Source of the DNA: Amycolatopsis thermophila
GTDB lineage: Bacteria > Actinomycetota > Actinomycetes > Mycobacteriales > Pseudonocardiaceae
Direction of reading: 5' to 3'
Assembly: GCF_030814215.1 (NCBI RefSeq)
Contig: NZ_JAUSUT010000001.1
Location: forward strand, 7,251,125 to 7,315,124
DNA length: 64,000 bases
Shown here: piece by piece, positions 34,097-42,757 of the stretch
Layout of the letters: each line of letters begins with the position of its first letter
Position numbering within the stretch: the stretch's first letter is position 1
Translations under genes and position numbers: made by a program
The notes under the pieces: model-generated
What the model saw: the letters and a program-made list of their open reading frames with translations, nothing else
The model's database searches: none
What the model was told of the DNA's origin: nothing

Positions 34097-35221
34097 TCAG
34101 TCGAACACCACGAGGCCGCGGATGTTGCGGCCCGCGTGCATGTCCTCGTACGCCTGCGCCACCTCGTCCAGGGTGTACTCCCGGGTGATCAGCTCGTCGA
34201 GCTTGAGCTGGCCCGCCTGGTACATGCGCAGCAGGTTGGGGATGTCGTGCCGCGGGTTGGACTCGCCGAACAGGGAGCCCTGCAGGCGCTTCTGCATCAG
34301 CGTCAGATCGCCCAGCGCGATCGGCGCCCCCGCCTCGGTGATGTTGCCCAGGCCGGTCAGCACGACCGTGCCCGCCTTGCGGATCGACGCCAGCGCCTGC
34401 CCGACGTGGTCACCCCGCACGACGCCGATCGTGACGATCGTGGCGTCCGCGCCCTGGCCGTTGGTCAGCGACCGGGCGAAGTCGGCCGCCTCCTCGATCG
34501 TGGCGAACGCGTGGGTCGCGCCGAACACCTTCGCCTTGTCCCGCTTGAACTGCACGGGGTCGACGGCGATGATCGTCTTCGCGCCGGCGTGCGCCGCGCC
34601 CTGGAGGGCGTTCGCCCCGATGCCGCCGATGCCCATGACGATCACCGTCGCGCCGGGCTTGATGTTCGCCGAGTTGACCGCCGAACCCCACCCGGTCGGT
34701 ACACCGCAGCCGACGAGCGCGGCGGCCTTCAGGGGGATGTCCTTGCCGATCTTGACGACCGAGTCCACCGACGCCGTGGTGTATTCGGCGAACGTCGAGA
34801 TGCCGCACTGCTGCCCCACCGGATTGCCGTTCTCCGTCATCCGGAAGCTCGTCGGGTCGTCCGCGCGGGCACCGGTGAGGAGCGAGGCTCCCAGATCGCA
34901 CAGGTTCGACAGGCCCTGGGCGCAGAACTCGCAGTGTCCGCAGGCGGGCAGGAACGAGAACACGACGTGGTCGCCGACCTCGTAGCCGGGCGTGTCCGGC
35001 CCGACGGCGGTGATCACGCCGGCGCCCTCGTGGCCGCCGGCGTAGGGGTAGACGGCGACCGGGACGTCACCGGTGGCGACGTGGTCGTCGGAGTGGCACA
35101 GGCCGGACGCGGCCAGCTTGACGGTGACCTCGCCCTGGCGCGGGTCGTCCAGCTCGACGGTCGCGGTCTCGTAGGTGCCGGGTGCCCGGCGAACCAGGGA
35201 CACCTTGGTGGTGATGGGCAT
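34097..35221 (-). CDS. Zinc-dependent, NDMA-type alcohol dehydrogenase
   Basis: 374 residues, medium-chain dehydrogenase. Catalytic zinc ligands: GLCHSDDH and GGHEGAGVI; structural zinc loop PACGHCEFCAQGLSNLCD with four Cys; cofactor site VMGIGGIGANALQGAAHAGAKTIIAVDP. The sequence is close to the actinobacterial NDMA-dependent group, which holds NAD tightly and oxidises short alcohols. ATG at 35221. It follows the aldehyde dehydrogenase by 36 bases on the same strand; together they would oxidise a primary alcohol to the acid. Confidence 0.88.
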   Translation of the reverse strand: MPITTKVSLVRRAPGTYETATVELDDPRQGEVTVKLAASGLCHSDDHVATGDVPVAVYPYAGGHEGAGVITAVGPDTPGYEVGDHVVFSFLPACGHCEFCAQGLSNLCDLGASLLTGARADDPTSFRMTENGNPVGQQCGISTFAEYTTASVDSVVKIGKDIPLKAAALVGCGVPTGWGSAVNSANIKPGATVIVMGIGGIGANALQGAAHAGAKTIIAVDPVQFKRDKAKVFGATHAFATIEEAADFARSLTNGQGADATIVTIGVVRGDHVGQALASIRKAGTVVLTGLGNITEAGAPIALGDLTLMQKRLQGSLFGESNPRHDIPNLLRMYQAGQLKLDELITREYTLDEVAQAYEDMHAGRNIRGLVVFD

Positions 35222-35257
35222 GCTTGCTCCTCCTCGAGCGATTCGTCCGCTGTGGAC

Positions 35258-36712
35258 TCACAGGACGACGGTGACGACCTTCTCCTCGGTGTTGGCGAGG
35301 ATGCCGCTCCAGCCGAGCTCGCGGCCGACGCCGCTGGACTTCATGCCGCCCCACGGCAGGGCGGCGTCGATCGGTGCCCAGCCGTTGACGCCCACGGCAC
35401 CGGCGCGCACCTGCGCGGCGAGGGTGTGCGCGGCGCTGACGTCGCGGGTCCAGATGGTCGCGGCGAGGCCGTAGGTGGTGGTGTTGGCGATCCGGACGGC
35501 CTCCTCCGGGTCGTCGAACGGGATCACCGAGCCGACCGGGCCGAAGATCTCCTCACGGGCGATCGTCATGTCGTTGTGCACGTCGGCGAAGATCGTCGGC
35601 TGCACGAAGTACCCGGGCCGCTCGGGGCGGGCGCCGCCGGTGACGAGCCGGGCGCCTTCGGCGCGGCCCTTCTCGATGTAGCCGAGGACGCGGTCCTGCT
35701 GCTTCTTGTTGACCAGGGCGCCCATCGTGGTGGCCGGGTCGAGCGGGTCGCCGAGGACCTGCTGCGCGGCGGCGCCGGCGAGGGCGTCGACGACGTCGTC
35801 GTAGAGCGAGCGGTGCACCAGCACGCGGGTGCCGGCCGCGCACACCTGGCCCTGGTTGAAGAACAGGCCCATCGCGGTACCGCCGATGGCCGCCTCGAGG
35901 TCGGCGTCGGCGAGGATGATCTGCGGTGACTTGCCGCCCAGCTCGAGGGTGATGCGCTTGAACGACTGCGCGGCGGCGACGCCGACCCGGCGGCCCACCT
36001 CGGGGCTGCCGGTGAAGCTGATCTTGTCGACTCCCCCGTGGTCGACCAGCGCCTGGCCGGTGACGCCGCCGAGTCCGGGCAGGACGCTGACCACGCCGTC
36101 GGGCAGGCCGGCCTCCTGGAGCAGCTTGGCCAGGTGCAGGATCGACAGCGGCGCGTCCTCCGGCGGCTTCACGACGACGGTGTTGCCCGCGGCCAGCGCG
36201 GGCGCGAGCTTCCACGCGGTGATCATCAGCGGCGTGTTCCACGGGATGATCGCGGCGATCACGCCGACCGGCTCGCGGCGCGTGTAGGAGTGGGTGGGGC
36301 GGCCCAGGTAGCCGTCGGTGGGGATGACCTGGCCGGTGATCTTGTCCGCCCAGCCGGCGAAGTGCCGGAAGGTGCGGGCGGCGTTGGGCATGTCCAGCAC
36401 GGCCGGCTGCCCGACGGGCTTGCCGATGTCCAGCGCTTCGAGGCGGGCCAGCAGCTCGGCGTCGCGGTCGATGAGGTCGGCGACCCGGTTGAGGAGGTGG
36501 CCGCGCTGGGAGCCGGTCAGGGCGGCCCACTCCCCCGACAGCTGGGCGCGCGCGGCGGCGACGGCCTCGTCCACGTCCTGCGCGGAGGCGGCCGAGACGT
36601 CGGTCAGCTTCTCCTCGGTGGCCGGGTTCAGGTCGGCGAACGTGCCCCCGGTGCCGTCGCGCCACTGTCCGGCCAGGAACAGCCGGCTGGGGAAGGTCTC
36701 GATCGTGGTCAC
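35258..36712 (-). CDS. NAD(P)-dependent aldehyde dehydrogenase
   Basis: 484 residues, standard length. Active-site Glu in LELGGKSPQIILADADLE and nucleophile Cys in FFNQGQVCAAGTRVLVHRS; also IIPWNTPLMITAWKLAPALAAGNTVVVKPPEDAP, SFTGSPEVGRRV and EEIFGPVGSVIPFDDPEEA. GTG at 36712 with GGAGAA 9 bases upstream. It precedes the alcohol dehydrogenase in a two-gene operon. The AraC-type regulator two genes upstream on the same strand belongs to a family often linked to aldehyde dehydrogenases and may control it. Confidence 0.9.
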   Translation of the reverse strand: MTTIETFPSRLFLAGQWRDGTGGTFADLNPATEEKLTDVSAASAQDVDEAVAAARAQLSGEWAALTGSQRGHLLNRVADLIDRDAELLARLEALDIGKPVGQPAVLDMPNAARTFRHFAGWADKITGQVIPTDGYLGRPTHSYTRREPVGVIAAIIPWNTPLMITAWKLAPALAAGNTVVVKPPEDAPLSILHLAKLLQEAGLPDGVVSVLPGLGGVTGQALVDHGGVDKISFTGSPEVGRRVGVAAAQSFKRITLELGGKSPQIILADADLEAAIGGTAMGLFFNQGQVCAAGTRVLVHRSLYDDVVDALAGAAAQQVLGDPLDPATTMGALVNKKQQDRVLGYIEKGRAEGARLVTGGARPERPGYFVQPTIFADVHNDMTIAREEIFGPVGSVIPFDDPEEAVRIANTTTYGLAATIWTRDVSAAHTLAAQVRAGAVGVNGWAPIDAALPWGGMKSSGVGRELGWSGILANTEEKVVTVVL

Positions 36713-36917
36713 GGGCGGTTCTCCTCGGCGATCGGCGTCGATCACGACCCGGACGGGTCGCCGGTCCCGAGGATGCTCCGCACCGGGGGCGGTGGTCTTG
36801 CACCTGCGCGCACGCCTTTTGTCGGTACGCGCACGGCTCACCCGGCCCCGATACCGCGTTCGGTCCGCGGCGTCGGCGAGGACGGGTGGCCGCTGCGTGG
36901 TGATCTGGTGCACGTGA

Positions 36918-37073
36918 ACGTCAAGAAGCTGGGTACATCCCGCCGGCGGCGGCCACACGGTACACGACTGCGCCAACCTCGGCTACACCGACAATCACCA
37001 CCAGGGCCACGCCACGCTCGAAGGCCGGCCACCCGCCGGCCGCGTCCCCAACCTCTCCGGACAGAACAACTAG
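36918..37073 (+). pseudogene. Possible C-terminal remnant of a lost gene
   Basis: The 357-base gap 36713-37069 has no intact gene. From 36918 one plus-strand frame is open for 51 codons to TAG at 37071 and reads like a real protein end (HDCANLGYTDNHHQ, then GRVPNLSGQNN), with no start codon of its own. No family is recognised. It touches the stop of the convergent AraC gene. Chance in GC-rich DNA is possible, though the high Asn and His content is unlike random frames here. The remainder of the gap shows only the upstream region of the aldehyde dehydrogenase. Confidence 0.3.
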
Positions 37074-38050
37074 CCGGCCACGAGCGCCGCCCGGTGCTCG
37101 CGCGGGGTGCGGCCGTAGTGGGCGCGGAAGGTGCGGCTGAACTGGGCGGCGTCGACCAGGCCCCAGGATGCCGCGATGGCGCCGACCGGGCGGTGGGCCA
37201 GCGCCGGGTCGGCCAGGTCGTGCCAGCACCGCTCCAGCCGCCGGTCGCGGATCCAGCCGGTGATCGTCGCGCCGCGGCGTTCGAACAGTTTCTGCAGGTG
37301 GCGCAGCGACACGTGCACCGCGGCGGCCACCTCGGCCGGGTTCAGCCCCGGGTCCGGCAGGTGCTCGTCGATGTAGCGCTGCGCGGCCGTGACCACCGTG
37401 TCACCGGGTGGCCCGGCCTGGGCGGCGAAACACGCGGCGAGCATGTCGACCGCCGCGTCGGACAGGTGGGCCGCCTCCGGGCCGGGCCGTACCGTGCGCG
37501 GGTCCAGCCCCCGCAGCAGCGCCGAGGTCAGCGCACCGCTGCCGCGCGATCCGGGGATGGTCACCGCCGTCAGGTCGTCCACCCGCGGCGCCCGCGGCTT
37601 CAACCGCCGGCTCGGCAGAACCAGCACCAGCATTTCGAAATCGTCGTCGAACACCAGCTCGTACGGCCGGTTCGTGTCGTACACGGCGAGGTCGCCGGGC
37701 CGCAGCCGCGCGGTGCGGCCGTCCTGCCGGACGACGCCGGTACCGCGCAACTGCAACCCGACCTTGTACAGGTCGTCCGCGCCGCGCCGGATCAGGCTGC
37801 GGGTGCGGCGCGTGACCTGCCGCGTCGACGTGACGACGGAGACCTGCAGGTCGGCCATCGGCCGGGCGTGCACCTGCCCGTGGAACCCGGCCCCGACCGA
37901 GACCACGTCCAGCGGGACGAACGCCCGCGCCAGCACGTCCCGCCAGGACTCCAGGCTGGTCAGGGCGTCGGCGTCCAGCTCGACCGGAAACGCACCCACC
38001 TCGGCCTCCTCGCCTCGAAAACGACCGAACGGACGGTCGGGTGGCGCCAT
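37070..38050 (-). CDS. AraC-family regulator with cupin-like ligand domain
   Basis: 326 residues. The N-terminal 190 residues are an AraC-binding-like domain (LQLRGTGVVRQDGRTARLRPGDLAVYDTNRPYELVF). The C-terminal helix-turn-helix pair is NPAEVAAAVHVSLRHLQKLFERRGATITGWIRDRRLERC and IAASWGLVDAAQFSRTFRAHYGRTPREHR. ATG at 38050, 24 bases after the MHS transporter on the same strand, so probably cotranscribed. It may activate the transporter or the dehydrogenase pair further downstream. Confidence 0.9.
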   Translation of the reverse strand: MAPPDRPFGRFRGEEAEVGAFPVELDADALTSLESWRDVLARAFVPLDVVSVGAGFHGQVHARPMADLQVSVVTSTRQVTRRTRSLIRRGADDLYKVGLQLRGTGVVRQDGRTARLRPGDLAVYDTNRPYELVFDDDFEMLVLVLPSRRLKPRAPRVDDLTAVTIPGSRGSGALTSALLRGLDPRTVRPGPEAAHLSDAAVDMLAACFAAQAGPPGDTVVTAAQRYIDEHLPDPGLNPAEVAAAVHVSLRHLQKLFERRGATITGWIRDRRLERCWHDLADPALAHRPVGAIAASWGLVDAAQFSRTFRAHYGRTPREHRAALVAG

Positions 38051-38074
38051 CGTACGTGCTCGTCGTGCCGCCCG

Positions 38075-39382
38075 TCACCCTCCCGCCGGGGTCGCGACCC
38101 GCTCGGCTCGGCCGCCGCGCAGGTGCTCGGGTTCGGCGATGAACCGGGCCCCGACCACGGACAGCAGGCACAACACGCCGCACACCAGGGCGATCGGCCA
38201 GGTCTGCCCGCCCGACGCCGAGTTCAGCGCGGCCGCGACGAACGGGATGCACCCACCGACGATCGCGCCGGCGATCTCGCGCGTGAAGGTGACGCCGGTG
38301 TAGCGGTAGCCGACGGGGAACAGCTCCGACATCATCGTCGCCTGGGACGCCAGCGTCAGGTCGTTGCACAGCGTGTACAGCATGACCAGCGCGGCCCAGA
38401 TGACCACCGGCGTGCCGGTGTCGAGCAGGAAGAAGAACGGGTAGAACAGCAGCGCCGCGGCGGTCGCGCCGGTCATCATCACCGGCCGCCGCCCGAACCG
38501 GTCGCACAGCCAGCCCGCGGTGGGCACGGTGACGATCTTGAGCGCGTTGGCGATGACGATGCCGATCAGCCCGACCCAGGCCGCGGTCCCGACCTGCTTG
38601 GACAGGTAGGTCAGGGCGTACACCGAGGGCAGGTAGCTGATCACGTTGGGCGCGACGGAGATCAGCATCCCGGGGACGATCTTGCGGCCGGACGTGGCGA
38701 ACAGCGCCCGCAGCGGCGCCCGCGTGTCACGCCCTTCCGCCTTGGCCCGCGTGAACTCCGGGCTGTCGCGGACCTTGAGGCGCACGATGATCCCGGCGAT
38801 GCCGACCAGGCAGCTGAGCAGGAACGGGATCCGCCAGCCCCAGCCGGTGAAGTCCTCTTCGGACATCAGCGCCGAGGTCAGGAAGAAGATCCCGGTCGCG
38901 ACCAGCGAGCCGACCGCGTTGCCGAGGGTCGGCGCACTGGCGTTGAGGCCGCGCGCCCTGGTCTCGGCGTGTTCGGCCGACAACAGCATCGCCCCGGCGT
39001 ACTCACCGCCGGCACCCAGCCCCTGCACGACCCGCAGCAGCACCAGCGCCACCGGCGCGAACACCCCGGCGGTCGCGTAGCTGGGCAGCACCCCGATCAG
39101 CGTGGACGCCACGGCCATGACCATCAGCGTCACGAACAGCATCGTGCGGCGCCCGAGCCGGTCGCCGAGCACGCCGATGATCACGCCGCCGACCGGCCGG
39201 GCGAAGAACCCGACCGCGAACGTGGCCAGCGACGACAGGGTCGCGACCACCGGATTGCCGGACGGGAAGAAGACCTGCGGCAGCACGAGGGCGGCGGCCG
39301 TGCCGTAGAGGGAGAAGTCGTACCACTCGAGCGCTGTGCCCACGGTCGAGCCGACCGTGGCGCGGCTGATCCGAAGTGTCAT
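38075..39382 (-). CDS. MFS transporter, metabolite:H+ symporter (MHS) type
   Basis: 435 residues, twelve membrane segments. MHS hallmarks: GTALEWYDFSLYGTAAALVLPQVFFPSG, FFARPVGGVIIGVLGDRLGRRTMLFV, RVVQGLGAGGEYAGAMLLSAEHAE and the SELFPVGYRYTGVTFTREIAG loop. Probably imports an organic acid or similar solute. ATG at 39382. It is divergent from an operon of unknown function, and paired LacI operators lie in the gap. The two operons are likely controlled together by the LacI protein at 40747. Confidence 0.9.
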   Translation of the reverse strand: MTLRISRATVGSTVGTALEWYDFSLYGTAAALVLPQVFFPSGNPVVATLSSLATFAVGFFARPVGGVIIGVLGDRLGRRTMLFVTLMVMAVASTLIGVLPSYATAGVFAPVALVLLRVVQGLGAGGEYAGAMLLSAEHAETRARGLNASAPTLGNAVGSLVATGIFFLTSALMSEEDFTGWGWRIPFLLSCLVGIAGIIVRLKVRDSPEFTRAKAEGRDTRAPLRALFATSGRKIVPGMLISVAPNVISYLPSVYALTYLSKQVGTAAWVGLIGIVIANALKIVTVPTAGWLCDRFGRRPVMMTGATAAALLFYPFFFLLDTGTPVVIWAALVMLYTLCNDLTLASQATMMSELFPVGYRYTGVTFTREIAGAIVGGCIPFVAAALNSASGGQTWPIALVCGVLCLLSVVGARFIAEPEHLRGGRAERVATPAGG

Positions 39383-39415
39383 CGCCGACCCTTCATTGCA
39401 TCTGTCGAACGTCTA

Positions 39416-39506
39416 CATTAACGTTCATGGTGGCGACAGGCTACGAGTTTGCTTTTGCTGAGGTCAAGAGACAAGGACCGGGTTTTGTCCTACATGAACG
39501 TTAATG
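39416..39506. promoter_or_regulatory. Mirrored pair of LacI operators with AACGTT core
   Basis: CATTAACGTTCATG at 39416-39429 and CATGAACGTTAATG at 39493-39506 are exact reverse complements, centred 77 bases apart (about seven turns). The central AACGTT is typical of LacI-family operators. They flank the region between the leftward MHS gene (ATG 39382) and the rightward operon, so looping by the LacI protein could silence both. The right-hand site contains a possible ATG at 39494, which argues for a later start of the downstream gene. Confidence 0.8.
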
Positions 39507-39514
39507 ACACCAGG

Positions 39515-40399
39515 ATGGCCAAGTACAACCCGCTGTCCCGGGTGCTGTGCTTCGACACCTTCGACACCACCACCCACGGCTGGACCGAGCTGCTCGGCAA
39601 CTACGACGGCAGCGGGAACCTGGACACGGTGGACGACCACATGCGCGACTTCCGGCCGCCGCAGCTGTCCTCGTGCTCGTTCTTCGACGTCGGCACGCAC
39701 GGCACGATGAGCGGGGACTACGCGCTCAAACTGGCCACCCGCCCCTACCCCGGCCACACCGCGACCGGCATCCGCCGCCTCACGATGGCCGGCCGCGGCC
39801 GGGTCCGCATCGAGACCCACTTCGCGTTCAAGGCCGAGGCCACCGTCGGCCACGAGGCGCCGTCGTCGGTGGGCTGGGACGGCAACCGGCACCCGTCGGA
39901 GTCGCAGTTCGGCGCGTTCACCGTGGCCACCGACATCTGCTCGGACGGCGGCCTGCGCTACCACAACGTCATCCGCTACCAGAACACCAACCTGGACGGC
40001 GAGATGACGAACCGCTGGATGTACCCGGTGGTGCCGGAGCCCACGCCGCGCGACCACGTGGAGGGCAGGTTCGCGCTGCCCTACGCCGCCGACTTCACCG
40101 CCCCCGACCCGGCCGACTGGCGCACCTTCGACGAGCCGCTCGAGCTGTGCGTCAACGAGGTGCCGACGAAGATCAACTGGCACTACCTGCGCTGGGACAT
40201 CGACACCAGCACCCGGTCCAATGTGGAGCTGCAGCTCAACGACCGCGTGATGGACATGCGGGACGTGCCGGTGCCGCCCTACCCCGACCGCTACGGCACG
40301 CTGGACAACCTGCTCAACTTCTACTTCTCGGTCCGCACGCACTGCGGCATCCGGAACTTCCTGTTCCTGGACTCGGTCCTGATCTCGGTGGAGTGGTGA
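39515..40399 (+). CDS. Unknown beta-rich protein, first gene of LacI-controlled operon
   Basis: 294 residues from ATG at 39515. ATG at 39494 and TTG at 39449 are in frame but would place an operator inside the gene. No signal peptide or membrane segment. The sequence is rich in aromatic and strand-like segments (VLCFDTFDTTTHGWTELLGNYDG, RVRIETHFAFKAEA, FGAFTVATDICSDGGLRYHNVIRYQN, INWHYLRWDID, NFYFSVRTHCGIRNFLFLDSVLI), suggesting a jelly-roll or lectin-like fold. I cannot name its family. The pairing with an MHS importer, LacI and a crotonase suggests an intracellular enzyme or binding protein in a novel catabolic route. Its stop overlaps the GTG in front of the next gene. Confidence 0.7.
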   Translation: MAKYNPLSRVLCFDTFDTTTHGWTELLGNYDGSGNLDTVDDHMRDFRPPQLSSCSFFDVGTHGTMSGDYALKLATRPYPGHTATGIRRLTMAGRGRVRIETHFAFKAEATVGHEAPSSVGWDGNRHPSESQFGAFTVATDICSDGGLRYHNVIRYQNTNLDGEMTNRWMYPVVPEPTPRDHVEGRFALPYAADFTAPDPADWRTFDEPLELCVNEVPTKINWHYLRWDIDTSTRSNVELQLNDRVMDMRDVPVPPYPDRYGTLDNLLNFYFSVRTHCGIRNFLFLDSVLISVEW

Positions 40400-40407
40400 G
40401 GCACGAC

Positions 40408-40731
40408 ATGCGCTCGACGATGACGGCGGTGCTGGAACGCAACACGGTGGTGCGCGAGGACTTCGCGACCGAGCCCTACGAGCTGCCCTGGGCGGCCGAG
40501 GCCCGGTTCTTCGTGCAGGCGCTGGAGGCCGACGGCGCACTGGCGTTCCGCACCGAGATCTCCCCCGACGGCCTGCACTGGTGCCCCCTGGACGAGTCCG
40601 AGCACCGCATCGACTCCCCCGGCCTGATCACCTGGCCGGTGAGCGGGTTCGGGCAGTGGCTGCGGGTGCGCTGCACCGTGGCCCCCGGGGCGGTCGCGAA
40701 GCTGCGGATCTATCTTGTAGGCAAGGGTTGA
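40408..40731 (+). CDS. Unknown 107-residue beta-sandwich-like protein
   Basis: 107 residues from ATG at 40408 (GTGAGG 6 bases upstream); a GTG at 40396 overlaps the previous stop as GTGA and is an equal candidate. The pattern ALEADGALAFRTEISPDGLHWCPLD / SGFGQWLRVRCTVAPGAVAKLRIYLVGKG looks like a small beta-sandwich. It resembles no enzyme family I know. It is tightly linked to the larger beta-rich protein before it and may form a complex with it. The LacI gene follows 15 bases later. Confidence 0.65.
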   Translation: MRSTMTAVLERNTVVREDFATEPYELPWAAEARFFVQALEADGALAFRTEISPDGLHWCPLDESEHRIDSPGLITWPVSGFGQWLRVRCTVAPGAVAKLRIYLVGKG

Positions 40732-40746
40732 TCCGGAGGTCGGCTG

Positions 40747-41790
40747 GTGGGACGCGCTCGGCGGGTCACGTTACGTGACGTCGCGGACAGGGTCGGCCTG
40801 TCCGCCAACACCGTGTCGCGCGCTCTGTCGGGCAAGGACCAGGTCAGCGAGAGCACCCGCGAGATGATCGTGGCGGAGGCGCGGCGGCTGGGGTACGTGC
40901 CCAACAGCCACGCGCGGTCGCTGGTCTCCGGCACCACGATGGTGCTCGCGCTGGTGATCACCAACCCGTCGAACCCGTTCTACGCCGCGCTGATCTCGGC
41001 CGTGGAGCGGCAGTGCCGCGTCGCCGGGTACTCGGTGCTGCTGCTGGTCACCGAGGAGAACGAGGACAACGAGGAACGCGCCGTGCAGCAGCTGCTGCGG
41101 TTCGGCGTGGACGGGGTGCTGGCGGTGCCGATCCAGCACCGGCCCGGTGTGTGGGCGGAGCTGTCCGCCGCCGGGCTGCCGGTGGTGCTGCTCAGCCGGG
41201 ACATCCCGGAGCTGGGCTTCGACTACGTGGGCACGGACGTCGAGCGTGCGGTCACCGACGCGGTCGCGCGGGTCGCCGGGCCCGGCACGCGGGCGTGGCT
41301 GTTCGAGGAGGACCTGGAGATCAGCACGGTCGCCGCCCGCACGGCCGCGTTCCAGCGGGCCTTCGGCGAGGACGCGCTCGTGCTCAAGGTGCCGGGCCAC
41401 CGCACGCGGGGCGCCACGCTGCCGTGGCGCCCCGACGACGCCTACCGGCTCGCGGCCGGGCTGATCAGCCGCGAGCACCACCCTGAGCTGGTCGTGACCG
41501 GCAACGACTACTTCGCGCTCGGGGTGTACAAGGCGGTCCGGGAGTGCGGGCTGACCATCGGCGAGGACGTGCGGGTGCTCGGCTACGGCGACCACCCCTT
41601 CGCCGCGTACCTGGAACCGGGGCTGACGACGATCCGGCTGCCCGCCGACGACGTCGGTTCGGCCGGGGTGGACCTGCTGCTGCGGCGGATCGCGGACCCG
41701 GACCGGCCGCGGGAGACGGTGCAGCTGAGCGCGACGTTCGTCGAGCGCGGTTCGGCTCGTGATCTTGTCGCGGGGGGCCCGGCCGGGTGA
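40747..41790 (+). CDS. LacI-family transcriptional regulator
   Basis: 347 residues. Helix-turn-helix TLRDVADRVGLSANTVSRALSGKDQVSESTREMIVAEARRLGYVPNSHARSL with hinge helix, then an effector domain (LALVITNPSNPFYAALISAVE, VDGVLAVPIQHRPG, VTGNDYFALGVYKAVRECG, RVLGYGDHPFAAYLEPGLTTIRLP). GTG at 40747 with GGAGG 7 bases upstream. It lies third in the operon and most likely binds the mirrored AACGTT sites at 39416-39506, thus controlling itself, the two unknown genes and the divergent transporter. Confidence 0.92.
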   Translation: MGRARRVTLRDVADRVGLSANTVSRALSGKDQVSESTREMIVAEARRLGYVPNSHARSLVSGTTMVLALVITNPSNPFYAALISAVERQCRVAGYSVLLLVTEENEDNEERAVQQLLRFGVDGVLAVPIQHRPGVWAELSAAGLPVVLLSRDIPELGFDYVGTDVERAVTDAVARVAGPGTRAWLFEEDLEISTVAARTAAFQRAFGEDALVLKVPGHRTRGATLPWRPDDAYRLAAGLISREHHPELVVTGNDYFALGVYKAVRECGLTIGEDVRVLGYGDHPFAAYLEPGLTTIRLPADDVGSAGVDLLLRRIADPDRPRETVQLSATFVERGSARDLVAGGPAG

Positions 41791-41800
41791 CACTGCCGCG

Positions 41801-42598
41801 GTGGAGCGAGTCAGCATCGAAATCACCCACGGTGTCGCCGACGTGCGGCTCAACCGGCCCGGCAAGCGCAACGCCCTGGATCCCGCGATGTTCGCGGCTC
41901 TGGTGCGCGCCGGCGAGCGGCTGAAGACGGAGCCGGGGCTGCGGGCAGTCGTCCTGTCCGGGGAGGGGCCGGACTTCTGCGCCGGGCTCGACTTCGCCGC
42001 GTTCCAGGCGATGCGCTCCGGCGACCGGATCAGCGCGGACGTGGACCTGCCGCCCACCGACGGTCCCGCGAAGGCGACCGGGCAGCGCGCGGCATACGTG
42101 TGGACGGAGGTGCCGGTGCCGGTGATCGCGGCGATCACCGGTCACGCGCTCGGCGGCGGGCTGCAGGTCGCGCTCGGGGCCGACATCCGGCTGGTCACGG
42201 CGGACGCGAAGCTGTCGGTGCTGGAGATCAAGTGGGGGCTGATCCCGGACATGACGGGCACGCAGGTGCTGCCCGAACTGGTGGGCCCGGACGTGGCGAA
42301 GGAACTGACGTTCACCGGGCGCGTGGTGAGCGGTGCGGAGGCGGTGACGCTGGGCCTGGCGACGCGCGTCTCGCCGGACCCTCGATCCGAGGCGCTGGAC
42401 ATGGCCCGGGCGATCGCGCAGCGCAGCCCGGACGCCGTTCGCGCGGCGAAGCGGCTGCTGACCGCCCGGGTGGACCGCGCGACGGGCTTAGCCGCGGAAC
42501 AAACGGAGATCACGGCGTTGATCGGCAGCCCCAACCAGGTGGAGGCCGTGACGGCGGAGTTCGACAAGCGCGCGCCGCGGTTCACCGACCCCTCGTGA
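41801..42598 (+). CDS. Enoyl-CoA hydratase/isomerase (crotonase) family protein
   Basis: 265 residues from GTG at 41801, 10 bases after the LacI stop; an in-frame GTG at 41759 would overlap LacI. Crotonase features: VRLNRPGKRNALDPAMFAAL, VLSGEGPDFCAGLDFAAF and GHALGGGLQVALGADIRL (oxyanion hole). The position of the first catalytic Glu of hydratases (GGGxE) is Gln here, while the second region LEIKWGLIPDMTGTQ keeps its Glu. This pattern is common in EchA-like proteins whose reactions are not simple hydration. Possibly part of the unknown pathway or just cotranscribed. Confidence 0.85.
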   Translation: MERVSIEITHGVADVRLNRPGKRNALDPAMFAALVRAGERLKTEPGLRAVVLSGEGPDFCAGLDFAAFQAMRSGDRISADVDLPPTDGPAKATGQRAAYVWTEVPVPVIAAITGHALGGGLQVALGADIRLVTADAKLSVLEIKWGLIPDMTGTQVLPELVGPDVAKELTFTGRVVSGAEAVTLGLATRVSPDPRSEALDMARAIAQRSPDAVRAAKRLLTARVDRATGLAAEQTEITALIGSPNQVEAVTAEFDKRAPRFTDPS

Positions 42599-42604
42599 CG
42601 ACGA

Positions 42605-42625
42605 CCGCGCCCGGTGGAGGCGCGG
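42605..42625 (+). terminator. Stem-loop after the crotonase gene
   Basis: CCGCGCC at 42605-42611 pairs with GGCGCGG at 42619-42625 around 7 bases, starting 6 bases after the stop. No T-run. A plausible end of the 39.5-42.6 kb operon. Confidence 0.5.
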
Positions 42626-42757
42626 GGGTGCACGCCGTGCGGGTGTCGATCAAGCACACGGCACGGTGCGGGACGCTGTGGACTCCCGACATGGTGGATC
42701 CTCCCGCGCGCCGCCTAACCTGGCGATCTCGCAACGGTGCGACGGAGAGGATCGTCC

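Noticed and set aside
36038..39421. Plus-strand frame of 1,127 codons
   Set aside because: It lies antisense to the aldehyde dehydrogenase, AraC and MHS genes, all of which have clear motifs; the long frame is a mirror of their GC-rich codons.
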